From JANQPA01 sp964628385 (GTDB lineage Bacteria; Bacteroidota; Bacteroidia; Chitinophagales; Saprospiraceae), in assembly GCA_964628385.1 (NCBI GenBank), contig CAZVOD010000028.1, positions 1-46,775 of the forward strand: DNA of 46,775 nucleotides, in the 5' to 3' direction. Under the pieces are notes generated by a model. The model saw only the letters and a list, made by a program, of their open reading frames with translations, made no database searches and had not been told where the DNA came from. The position numbers and the translations under genes are program-made. How positions within the stretch are numbered: the first letter of the stretch is position 1; each line of letters starts with the position of its first letter. Positions 6,017 to 17,600 of the stretch are shown piece by piece.

Positions 6017-8470
6017 TTACTGCGCCACAAAGCAATATAAATTGCCGGCAGTATCTGCAAGAAAAATCCGGTGTTTGGTCACCGCAACGGTAGAAAGTAT
6101 CGGAGCGCCTGTTTCCATGCTCCACTTTACTTTTCCGCTGCTGGCTTCCAGGCAATAAAAATAGCCATCGGAGGCCCCTATATAAATATCCTGACCATTG
6201 ACCAGAACGGGGCTTGCTTCTACAGTGCGCTGTGGAGGTTCTGCATAAGGGGTACTTGTCGATTGAGCATTGCCTGTTTGATGCCGCCAAGCTACAGAAA
6301 AATCATCCCGATAGCAGGCTACTACCCCATCCGAGCCGGTACCCATGATGATGAGATTGTCAAAAATGAGCGGTGTGGAGTTGGTGTTAAGGTTAAAAAT
6401 AGTGGATCGGCGCTTCAAAATATCTCCTGTTTGTGGATCAATCGCCAATAAATTTTTGCGGCTTCCCACAAATAGGGTGTCGTTATGATAAACTGGCGCG
6501 GCATCTCTGAAATTCAGTCCTACATCTCTTTTTTTCCACAATAACTTCCCGCTGGTTTTATCATGTGCATACAGTGCATTCCAATTGGAAGAGGTTACTA
6601 TTACCTCTTTTCCTATGGTAGCCATCGGAGGCCCTCCTACGCCACCCCGCCAATCTTTATTTTTCCACAAAAAAGAACCATCTTTTTGATTAATAGCCGA
6701 AAAGCCATTGCTATCTCCGGTATAAACCACCCCATCGGCTGCCAACGTTCCACTTACATAGGCGGGTAGCGTATTCATTTCAAGATTGACTTTCCAGCGA
6801 AGGGCTCCGTTTTCGGTATTTACAGCGTAGACATTTCCCACCATATCGGTAGCAAATAACTGCCCATTTTCATAGGCGATCGCTCCTTTAACTGAGTTGT
6901 CCGTACGGAATTTCCAGCACTGCTCTCCGCTGATATAATCGTAGGCCATTAAAAAACAATTGCGGGCATCGCCATTGTCGTAAGAAGCTATAAAGACCTT
7001 GCCTTCGGCAACTACTGGAGGGCACATGTAAATATTGGCACCGACATTACTTACCCAATCCAGCGCAAGAGGGGCTCCGGGGCCTTCTACCTGGCCAGGA
7101 TCATGCGATGGATTCATCAGGAAGTTGGGCCAAAAGGCGTTGTCATCTACTTGATTATTTTTGGGGTTGATGGAAAATACCCTTTGCTGACGTCTTGTTG
7201 CTCCATCATTAAACATTCCATTAACTATAATTTTGAGTTGGCCGGCATTCTTTTCCTTTTCACTTAACTCGTAGTTATCGGCCCAGGTCCAATTTGTAAG
7301 CTGCTGCAGATGACGAGCCGGTTGCTCATTGATCCGGTAAGTAACCGCCTTCGTCCGGGCTGTTGAATTATAAGCATTAACCAATACCGGTAATTGCCCA
7401 TCTTTGAGGTTGGTGAGCGGAGCAGGAGAGATAATTGCCATTTTGTGATCTACATAAGACTGCACCACTTCGCTGGTAAAATTGCCATCCGGCTGTACCT
7501 GAAAGACTCTGAATTGAGATAGAGAATGATCAATACCTCCGCGTTGTGCTACACCAGTACAAATGGATACAACTCCTGAGCTGCCATGGGGGCGATAAAA
7601 GCTGTTGTGCCAGTGCCCGTACACCCAGGCCTTAAGGTTATGCTCGTTTAAGTTGATGAAGGCCTCGTCATTTATGCCGTAAATAAATTCTTCCTGCCCG
7701 GTAAGCAAATCATGGTTAAATACGAATTTTGGCTGCCCGGGGTCTAGATGACTCAGTAAGTTCTTAAGCCACAAATAAATATCTTTTTTGGTGTAGCTCG
7801 GCTTATAATCTCCCCCTAACATAGGAGTAACAATAAAATGAGTGCCGCCAACTTCAAAAGAGTACCAGCCGGGACCAAAAAGTGCTTCGTACAGTTCTTC
7901 TCCATATTTACCCTCAACCAAATCATGATTACCAATGCAGTAATAGGTGGGAATACCCATCGTTGAGGTATTCAGTGCTTGTGCATGAAAACGCATGCCC
8001 GGTTCGTAACAAATATCGCCAGTATGAATCAGAAAAGCAGGCTTTTCGTAATGCGCGTAAGCCTGTAGCATTTCCACCCAGTTGGTTTTATTGCTTGCCG
8101 ATTCTGTATCTGTAATATGGATAAAACTAAACCCCTCACTATGATCCGCAACTTTGGATAAGGGAAAATGATAGGTATTTCTTCCGGGTTCCACCCGCTG
8201 ATAAAACGGATTAATAAAATAGCCATCCGGAGTAGTTATAAAGACAAAGCGAGCATCATTGTGACCTTGCAAACTGTAGTCTCCCTGAGTACTGGTTTTC
8301 ACGACATTTAAACCATCAGAAACCAGGATTCCGGCCAGCCCCTTTTCAAAATAATCTAGCTTTTGATTGTTGTTTTCATCAATAAAAACCTTGCCCTCGA
8401 ATTGTGCGGCCAGCGTATTGTTAAATACTAAAATACTGATCAAAGATAGAAATAGCGCTTTCATAGTCAA
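6017..8470 (-). CDS. secreted metallophosphoesterase fused to a PQQ-type beta-propeller
   Basis: 817 residues with a cleavable signal peptide (about 1-22). Residues 24-105 form an Ig/SdrD-like N-terminal domain (MetallophosN type: GKVFIDENNNQKLDYFEKGLAG). Residues 115-350 are a calcineurin-like phosphoesterase with its metal ligands in order: HITD (His118, Asp121), GD (151-152), GNHD (180-183), FNHD and GHWH. From about 460 to the end there are repeated W/A-x-D-x-x-(S/T)G blade motifs (AYDYISGEQCWKF, AVNTENGALRWKV, AINQKDGSFLWKN, AHDKTSGKLLWKK), a PQQ/BamB-like propeller. The combination suggests a secreted phosphatase or phosphodiesterase carrying its own binding module; substrate unknown. 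The first Met or the third residue's Met could be the start. The gene stands alone. Confidence 0.85.
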   Translation of the reverse strand: MTMKALFLSLISILVFNNTLAAQFEGKVFIDENNNQKLDYFEKGLAGILVSDGLNVVKTSTQGDYSLQGHNDARFVFITTPDGYFINPFYQRVEPGRNTYHFPLSKVADHSEGFSFIHITDTESASNKTNWVEMLQAYAHYEKPAFLIHTGDICYEPGMRFHAQALNTSTMGIPTYYCIGNHDLVEGKYGEELYEALFGPGWYSFEVGGTHFIVTPMLGGDYKPSYTKKDIYLWLKNLLSHLDPGQPKFVFNHDLLTGQEEFIYGINDEAFINLNEHNLKAWVYGHWHNSFYRPHGSSGVVSICTGVAQRGGIDHSLSQFRVFQVQPDGNFTSEVVQSYVDHKMAIISPAPLTNLKDGQLPVLVNAYNSTARTKAVTYRINEQPARHLQQLTNWTWADNYELSEKEKNAGQLKIIVNGMFNDGATRRQQRVFSINPKNNQVDDNAFWPNFLMNPSHDPGQVEGPGAPLALDWVSNVGANIYMCPPVVAEGKVFIASYDNGDARNCFLMAYDYISGEQCWKFRTDNSVKGAIAYENGQLFATDMVGNVYAVNTENGALRWKVNLEMNTLPAYVSGTLAADGVVYTGDSNGFSAINQKDGSFLWKNKDWRGGVGGPPMATIGKEVIVTSSNWNALYAHDKTSGKLLWKKRDVGLNFRDAAPVYHNDTLFVGSRKNLLAIDPQTGDILKRRSTIFNLNTNSTPLIFDNLIIMGTGSDGVVACYRDDFSVAWRHQTGNAQSTSTPYAEPPQRTVEASPVLVNGQDIYIGASDGYFYCLEASSGKVKWSMETGAPILSTVAVTKHRIFLADTAGNLYCFVAQ

Positions 8471-8589
8471 TGGATTTGGCCCTCCAAAATCATCTATTAA
8501 CCTGATAGCACTACTTAATTACATTTTATCTTTCTGTTAAGAATTCCAATTCCTCAAAACTACTGAGGCTAATGATAGAATAATAAAAA

Positions 8590-8611
8590 AGCGCCTTCCT
8601 TTTGGAAGACG
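8590..8611 (-). terminator. intrinsic terminator of the 4015-codon gene
   Basis: A 9-bp stem (8590-8598 with 8603-8611, one mismatch) closes a TTTT loop. On the minus strand it is followed directly by six T. It lies 47 bp after the giant gene's stop. Confidence 0.8.
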
Positions 8612-8657
8612 CTCCATTATCTAACCCTTAAATGAGTTGATTCTTACTGAGCAGCTA

Positions 8658-11600
8658 TTACTTCTGTAGAAGCAATCTGCTGTCGTATATTTTATCACCT
8701 GCCTGAGAGCGGATTAGATACAAACCTACCGGCTCAGTGCTCAGGTCTATGGTCTGCTGTACTCTGTTCGTTCCGTCGAAGTTGTAACGTCTGATTACCT
8801 GACCCATAGTGTTGATGATCATCACTTCGATATTTTCTGTAGTTTCCAAAGAAATATCAAGTGTGAAAGAACCATTGGTTGGGTTTGGATAAACGCTGTA
8901 CTGCTCGCCGAAGCTAAGCTCAGTTTCCGTACCCGTACTTGCAGGAGGTGTATTCAGGCCAGATGCCTGATTGTTTCCTGTAGTTACACCGGGCTGGTTT
9001 CTAGTCAGATCATCGTCCGCATTGCGAGTATTTGGATTAACATATTTCTGAAGAGAGATATTATCTACTCTAAATTTGTAATCCTCTGTCTCTGCTTTGA
9101 ACTGTAATGCTCCCAAATCACCTTTGAAAGGAATTGGGAATATGTAAGGGCTTTCATCGCCAATTTCAGTGTATGTGATTATACCCAATGACAAGTTGTA
9201 GTACATAGTGATTGTAAACCACTCCCCTTCAGGATAATCAAACTCACGTCTTGTACCTGATAATGTCGCTTCTCCTCTTCTGCTAGTACCGAATTCCATA
9301 GTGAAGAAGGCCTTTTCTTCATCCATTTCCTCCATAATAGAGAAGGCAGCCATCTCACCGGGCTCGATGAACATATCCATCTTCAGAATCTGAATGCCGC
9401 TACTGCGCTCACCCATCATCATCATAACATTCTGTCCCTCTTCATCGATAACTAATGAATGCTTATAATCTTCATCTGTCATCATGACTTTGGCGTCTTC
9501 CTCTTCCCAGTACTCATCTTCCGTCTCTTTCTTCATGGTTGTCCAACAATCAGACTGCGTACTTACATAGTTCGCTGCAAGGTAAGCATCAAAGTTTTCA
9601 CAGATGTCGGTATCGTACGGATCCGCACAATTACATCCATCCAGATCTGACTCATTTTCTATTTCTATCTTACCTGAAATGTGACAAGCATTGTTGTTTT
9701 CATCCAATTCTACTACTTCATTCTTATAATCATTTAATAAAACTACGTAGTAAGTACCGGAGCTAACGCCTGACACATCGAAGGTGCCGGATAGGTTACC
9801 AGTGCTGGCATTTTGATTCAGGGCATTCACGTTGATTTCACCGATCAACAAATCATTGTTATCATAGTAAATGTCTGTTGACAAGTAAACGCCCAACTTA
9901 GAGGCAGCAGCTTGAGCATTGCCCTGATTGCGCACCTTTGCATTCTCAATTTCCAGTTCAGCATCATCCTCTTCGTAATCGGCATCACCTGCTGACTTAC
10001 ATACCAGGTCGGGAGTACCTTTTGTACCACCAATCGGCACTTTTTCATCGTAGTGACAAATATTATTGTGCTCATTAGATTCATGCTCTTCGTTACCACA
10101 ATCGATCACAATTCCAAGGTAGTAGTCACCCTTCGGTATATTCTGGCCCGTCAAATCAATATTGATCGTACCCGAATTGATAACCTGGCCAGAGTTTAAT
10201 GCCATGAGTCTCTTCTCACCAATTAAGATATCATTTCCGTTGCCGAAGTTTTTATCTTTTGATAAGTAAACACAAACATCAAATGACCCTGATTTTGCAT
10301 CACCAGCGTTCTTTACCTGTACATTTTTCAGTATGATATTCTGATCATTTACCGTTAAGCTACCAGTGCTATGACAAGTTAAGTCTGCTTTCGCAGGATC
10401 TGACAATTCCAGCTTCTTGGAATAGTGGCAGGTATTGTTATACTCATCTGACTCATGCACCTTGTCATCACAATCGATTACCAATCCTACATAGTAGTCA
10501 CCATATGGAATATGGAAGTTCATCAATTCGATGCTGGTTGTTGGAAGCTCTGTCCATTGCTTAGGATCAAGGCTGGTTAAGTAAATCTCTTTAACCTTGA
10601 TATCGCTGGAAGAACCGAAGTTCTTATCCTTAGACAAGTAAACGCATACCTTAGTTGGTGCTGACTCCTTATCGCCAGTATTCTGGATTTGAATATCTCT
10701 GAGTATAATATCCCACTCATCGCCTGAGTAGCTTCCTACACTTCTGCAAGATAAGTCCGGCTTACGTGGATCTTCCAAATCCAGTTCCTCGTTGTAGTGA
10801 CATACATTGTTGTGCTCGTTGGATTCATGTACCTTATCATCACAGTCAATTACAAGTCCTACAAAGTAATTACCGTACGGAACATTCAAATCCATTAGCT
10901 CTATATTCGCAGTAGACAATGTGGTTGAAGCACCAGCAGACAGGCCTTTCAGGTAAATCTTCTTCACGAGATAATCGCTGGAAGAACCAAAGTTCTTGTC
11001 TTTTGATAAATAAACACACACATAGGTATAATCAGAAGAAGCGTTACCAATATTCTCAATCTGGATATTGCTCAACCTGATATCCCAGTCGTCAATAGTG
11101 ATGTGACCTACACTCTTACAAGTCAAGTCTGGCTTTGGGTCTTTCAACTCCAGCTTATCATCGTAGTGGCATACATTGTTGTGCTCGTTGGATTCGTGTA
11201 CTTTATTATCACAATCAATCACAAGACCTACAAAGTAATCGCCGTATGGTACATTCAAATCCATCAACTCTATATTGACGCTGCTCAATGTAGTGTGAGC
11301 TCCGGCATGAAGGCCTGGTAGATAAAGTTTCTTCACAAGGTGATCTCCACCCGAGCCAAAGTTTTTATCTTTTGACAGATAAACACATACATAGGAGCTC
11401 TCAGAAGCCTTATCTCCAATATTCTGTACTTTGATGCCTGATAAGAAAATGTCCCAGTCATCAATAGAAATATGGCCTACATCCTTACAAGTCAAATCCG
11501 GCTTACTTGGATCTTTCAATTCTACGATCTTATCGTAATGGCATACATTGTTGTGCTCATTGGATTCCTTAACCTCATCCTTGCAGTCGATTACTATGCC

Positions 11601-14600
11601 TACATAGTAGTTACCATAAGGAACATTCAAGCTCATCAACTCTATGTTAAGGTCCGGCAATGTCTTATGAGCACCTGCATTGATACCAGGGAGGTGAACC
11701 GTCTTAATCAAGTGATCACTACCGGAACCGAAGTTTTTATCTTTTGATAAATAAATACATACATCGGCATCATCGGAAGGTGCATCACCAATATTCTGCA
11801 CCGTTATACCTGATAGGAAGATATCCCAGTCATCTACATGGATGGTACCGGTACTCTTACAGGTCAGGTCAGGATGCGTTGGTTCTTCTAACTCCAATTT
11901 CTTGGTGTAGAAACAAGTATTGTTATTCTCATCTTCTTCGTGTACGTGATTCTGATCATCAATGATGATACCTACGAAATAAGAACCGTAATCCAGATTC
12001 AGGCTATTGATATTGCCAGTAAAGCTCAACCATGCTGTCTGGTTTGGTTCTAGCATTTCCAGGTTAATAGAACCCAGGAATATATCGTTTTTCGTGATCG
12101 TATTATTAGCAGAAATATACACTCCGACTCTGGCAGCATTTGACTTGGTTTCTCCAAGGTTTACCACTTTGAGGTTGTTGATCTTGATATCCCCATCTTC
12201 TTCACAAATCAATTCACCCAAGTCCTTACAAGTCAAATCTGGCTTTCCTGGCTCCGGCAAGTCAAGCTTATCACCGTAGTAACAGGTGTTGTTATTCTCA
12301 TCGTGTTCTTCTACCGCGTTGTGTCTATCAATGATAATACCAACGTAATAATGACCATAAGGAATATTTTTGCCTTTTAGGTGTGATGTGAAATTCAACC
12401 AGGCGAAATCTCCGGCATTTAATGCCTGTAAATCAATATCCCCAAGGAAAATATCATTGGTAGTAATAGTAGTATTTTCTGATAGGTAAACGCTTACCTT
12501 AGTTTTACCAGAAGCTGCATCACCGTGGTTACCAACTTTCAGGTTCTTAATCTCTAGCTTCCAGTCTTTATCAATCGTGTAATATCCAAGATCTTTACAC
12601 TCCAAATCCGGCTTGCGTGGATCTGGCAAATGTAAGATATCATCGTAATGGCAAATGTTATTGCCTTCACCTGATTCATGGATGTATCCATCACAGTCAA
12701 TGATGATGCCCACATAGTAATCACCGTATGGTACATTCAAATCCATCAATTCGATATTGGCACTCAAGAATGCTGACTCATCAGGCTGAAGCCCTGGTAA
12801 AGCAATCTTACTCACCTGAAAATCTGAATTTGTGAAGTTCTTATCATTAGATAGATACACACAAACAAACGTCTGCTCAGAAGACTTATCTCCCATGTTG
12901 GTTATCTTCAGATTTCTGATGAAGATGTCCCAATCATCAATGGTTAAAGTCCCTAAATCCATACAGGTCAAATCCGGCTTGCGTGGATCCTCCAACTCCA
13001 GCTTCTTCGTGTAAGAGCAGATATTATTACTTTCGTTCGATTCGTGTACCTTATCGTTACAATCGATTACCAGCCCTACAAAATACTCGCCATACGGAAC
13101 GCCCAAATCCATGAGCTCGATATTGATATTTGGCAAGGTAGTAGAAGAACCAGCCGCAATGCCAGGAAGGTAAACGGTTTCAACAAGGAAATCCGATGAA
13201 GAACCAAAGTTTTCATCCTTTGACAAGTAAATACATACTTCGGTAGTACCAGAAGCCTTATCACCAATATTTCTAATCTGAATACCTGACAAGAAGATAT
13301 CCCAATCGTCAATCCTGATCGTTCCGGTACTCTTACAAGTTAAATCCGGCTTGCGGGGATCCTTTAGCTCAAGGATATTATCATAGTGACAAATATTATT
13401 GTATTCATCTGATTCGTGTACCTTATCATTACAATCAATTACCAAACCGACGTAATAATTGCCGTAAGGAACATTCAAATCCATCAAATCAATAGTAGCA
13501 TTCGATAGCTCTGCCGTAGCTCCGGCGCTCAATCCTGGTAAATAGATCGTTCTGATCAGGTAGTCAGAAGCAGAACCAAAGTTTTTATCCGTTGATAAGT
13601 ATACGCATACCTCAGTTGCATCAGAAGCCTTATCACCTACGTTTTGAACCTTGATATCTGATAAATAAATATCCCAATCATCGTAAATCATTTTACCCAA
13701 ATCCTTACAAGTCAGGTCTGGCTTACGTGGATCTTTTAACTCAAGCACCTTATCATAAGTACAGCTATTGTTATTTTCTGCTGACTCATGAACATCATCC
13801 TCACAGTCAATTGATACAATCACGTAATAATTGCCATAAGGCACATTGAGATTCATTAGCTCAATATTGGCAGATAACTCCTGGTAATAATTAGGATTCA
13901 GTGCCAGTAAATTGAGTTTTTTAACAAGTATATCGCTATTGGATAGCTTCTGATCCTGAGAAAGATAGATGCATACCTTAGCAGCACCGGAAGCCTTGTC
14001 ACCAAGGTTGGCTACTTTGAGGTCTCTGATAAACAAATCCCAGTCATCACAAGTAACCGTTCCTCTATCATAGCACTGCAAGTCTGGCTTGGCAGGATCT
14101 TTCAGCTCTATCAGCTTATTGAGGCTGCATACGTTATTGTATTCATCTGACTCATGCACCTTATCATTACAGTCAATTACATAGCCTACATAGTATTGCC
14201 CTGGAGGTACATTAAGCTTCATCAAGTCAATCGTAGCATTGGCAAGCGTAGCCACCTCCCCAGGATTTAAGGCTGGTAAGTAAATCGTTCTGATTAAGTA
14301 ATCTGAGCTGGACCCAAAATTCTGATCCGTTGACAGATATACACAAACTTCTGTATCATCTGAAGGGGCATCACCAATATTCCGGATTTTAGCATCTCTA
14401 AGGAAAATATCCCAATCATCACAAAATACCGTTCCTATATCTTTACAGGCCAAATCCGGCTTGCTTGGATCTTCCAACTCCAGCTTCTTGGTATAACCAC
14501 AGGTATTGTTGTATTCATTAGATTCATGAATCTTATCCTCACAATCAATTACCAATCCAATGAAGTAACTACCGTAAGGAATATTTAAATCCATTAATTC

Positions 14601-17600
14601 AAAATTAGTATTGGGCAATGTTGCCACTCCTCCGGCTGAAATAGCCGATAACGGAATAGTACCCACCAAAATATCTGAAGTAGAACCAAAGTTTTGGTCT
14701 TTTGACAGATATACACAAACTTCGGTATCATCTGAAGGGGCATCACCAATATTCTGAACCTGAGCTCCCGCAATATAGACATCCCAATCGTCGCAAGTCA
14801 TCGTCCCCAAACTCTTACAAGTCAGGTCCGGCTTGGATGGGTCTTCTAATTCAAGTGTTTGATCGTATTTGCAGGTATTATTAGATTCATTGGACTCGTG
14901 AATGGTGTTATCGCAGTCGATAATCACACCGACGTGATAGCTTCCATATGGCACATTCAAGTCCATCAACTCAATATTGGCACTGAGCTCCGCGTAATAA
15001 TTCGGATTTAAAGCAGGAAGATAAATCTTCTTAACTAATACATCCGAGGTTGTAATATTGGCATCAGTAGAAAGGTAAATACAAACATACCCATCTTCAG
15101 ATGCAGCCTTGCCAAGGTTAGCTACCTGAAGCTTTCTGATGAAGATATCCCAGTCATCAATGGTCAAAGTACCCAAGCTGTAACACTGAAGGTCCGGCTT
15201 TTTGTCTTCCTTAAGTTCCAATACCTGATTGTAGAAGCAAGTATTGTTACCATCCGACTCCTCGTGGATCGTATTGTCACAATCAATAATAAATCCTATG
15301 TAGTAATTACCAACATTAACGCCCAGCGCTTCCAGGTCGAAGCTTGTGCTTAAGTTTGCTACCTGACCAGGATTAAGTGCCGGCAGTGATAGCTTGGCCA
15401 GTAATTGGTCAGCACCAGTGATGGTTTGATTTGTTGAAAGATATACACAAACAAAACCAGCAGTAGAAGCAGTTTCTCCAATATTCTGAACTTGTAGCCC
15501 CTGAATATTGACATCCCACTCATCAATCGTTAATTTTCCTACATCCTTACAAGTCAAATCTGCCTTCTTAGGACAAGCCTTGTGTACCTGAGGATAATCG
15601 TAATGACAAACATTGTTGTTTTCATACACCTCATGCACATCATCATCTACATCCAAAATTACGCCTACGTAGTAATCTCCACATTCTGCCAGATCACCGA
15701 AGGAACCATGGAAATTAACTTTAATTCCATATCCAGGGTGCAATTGCTGAACGTAGACCTTAGCTACTAAAATATCGCTCTTTGTAAAGTTCTTATCCTT
15801 TGATAGATAAATACCTACATAACTTGCAGCAGCTGTTCCGTCTCCGGTATTGAATACTCTTAAGTCCTTAATATCAATAGTATGACCAGAAATAGTCAAT
15901 GTACCATTGTCCTTACATACCAAATCCGCCTTACCCGGAACCGGGAAAGTTAGCGTAGGATGCTTGAACCCACATTTGTTATCCAGTTCAAACTGCTCTT
16001 TGACCTTGTCTTCGTAGTCAATTATAAAGCCTATCATGTAAGTCCCATCCGGGAAACGGTTAGGATCAATATCAGTCTGGAAACCTAATTCCAGTGTCTG
16101 ACCTGGCTGAACAGCACCAATATCAAGTGTGCCGATCAATGAATCAGCAGTGGTGAAGTTCTCATCTGTAGAGGCATAAAAACCAATGGAAGTAGGAACG
16201 CTAGCCTCATTTCCGGTATTAGTTACCTCTAAAGAAGCAATAGTTACCTGAAGGCCTTTAATATCCAGGTATCCAGGATCAGTACAAACAAGATTGGGCT
16301 CTTTTTCAAGTGGTAAGCTTACCTTTGGCGCTTCAAATACGCAATCGTTGTTGTCTGACTCATTGGATTCATCTACTTCGTTCTTATAGTCAAAATAGAA
16401 GCCTACGAAAAAGTCTCCTACCTTATTCTTATCAACAGAATTCAGGTCAATAGTCACATCAAAAGTGAATACTTCTCCAGGATTCAGTTCAGGTACAGCT
16501 ACTTCTTCCACCAAATGATCATAAGTAGTGATCATATCATTGGTAGAAAAATAAATACCCGTAACACTGCTACCGGCCTTCACATTTCCGGTATTAACCA
16601 CTTTAGCGCCCTTGATCTGCAGAATCTCATCTTCGATAATGAGTGTTCCCTTATCTTCACAAGCCAGGTTAGGCTCACCATCAACCGGGATTTCCAGCTT
16701 TTGAGTCTGGAAAGCACAGGTATTATCGGCCTCGTTGGTTTCTTTTACATCGTTTTGGTTATCCAAAACATATCCAAAGAAATAATTACCGGGAGGTAAG
16801 TTCAAATCAGATATATCTTTAGAGAAATCAACGCTAGCTACAGCACCGGGTGCCAATGAGTTAACAAAGAGCTCCCCTACAAAAATATCATCGCTGTTGA
16901 CCTCATCGTCTGTAGAAACATAAAAGCCTACTCTTGAGCCTTCAGCTGCTCCCTCTCCATCGTTGGTAAATACGAAATTGTCAACCGTAATCACATCTCC
17001 TACAAAAGAGAAAGCGCCCAAATCTTTACATACCAAATTGGCCTTAGCTGCATCAATGATAATGTCAGGCTTGGTAAAGAAACAGTTGGAGTTGTCAATT
17101 TCTAAAATCTCTTTTACTTCCTCCTTTTCGTCAATAATGTATCCTACAAGGTATTGTCCGGCAGGAATATCAACCGTATCCAAATCTACCGAGAAAGCAA
17201 CCATCGTAGAGCTATCTCTGGCAAGCGCAGGAACCGGCGCATAACCAATGAAGTAGTCCAGCCTGGAGATAGTCCTGTTAGTAGACAAGTAAAATCCTAA
17301 ATGACTGGGCGCAGCAGGGCCATTACCAGTGTTGAGGATTTCAATCATCGTAAGTTCCAATAATGAACCTGTAATACCTGCCCATCCAGTATTATTACAT
17401 ACCAGGTTAGGATCACCCTTAGCAGGGATTTTTACAGCCGGCGTATTGAAGAAACAATTGTTGTTATCCGTTTCATTCTCTTCCGTTATTTCATCATCAT
17501 CGTCAATTTTGAAGCCCAGATAATACGTCCCCTCAGGAATACCCAGATTAGAAATATCAGCAGCAAAGTCCAAAGTCAGAATAGCATTCTGTGGAAGGGT

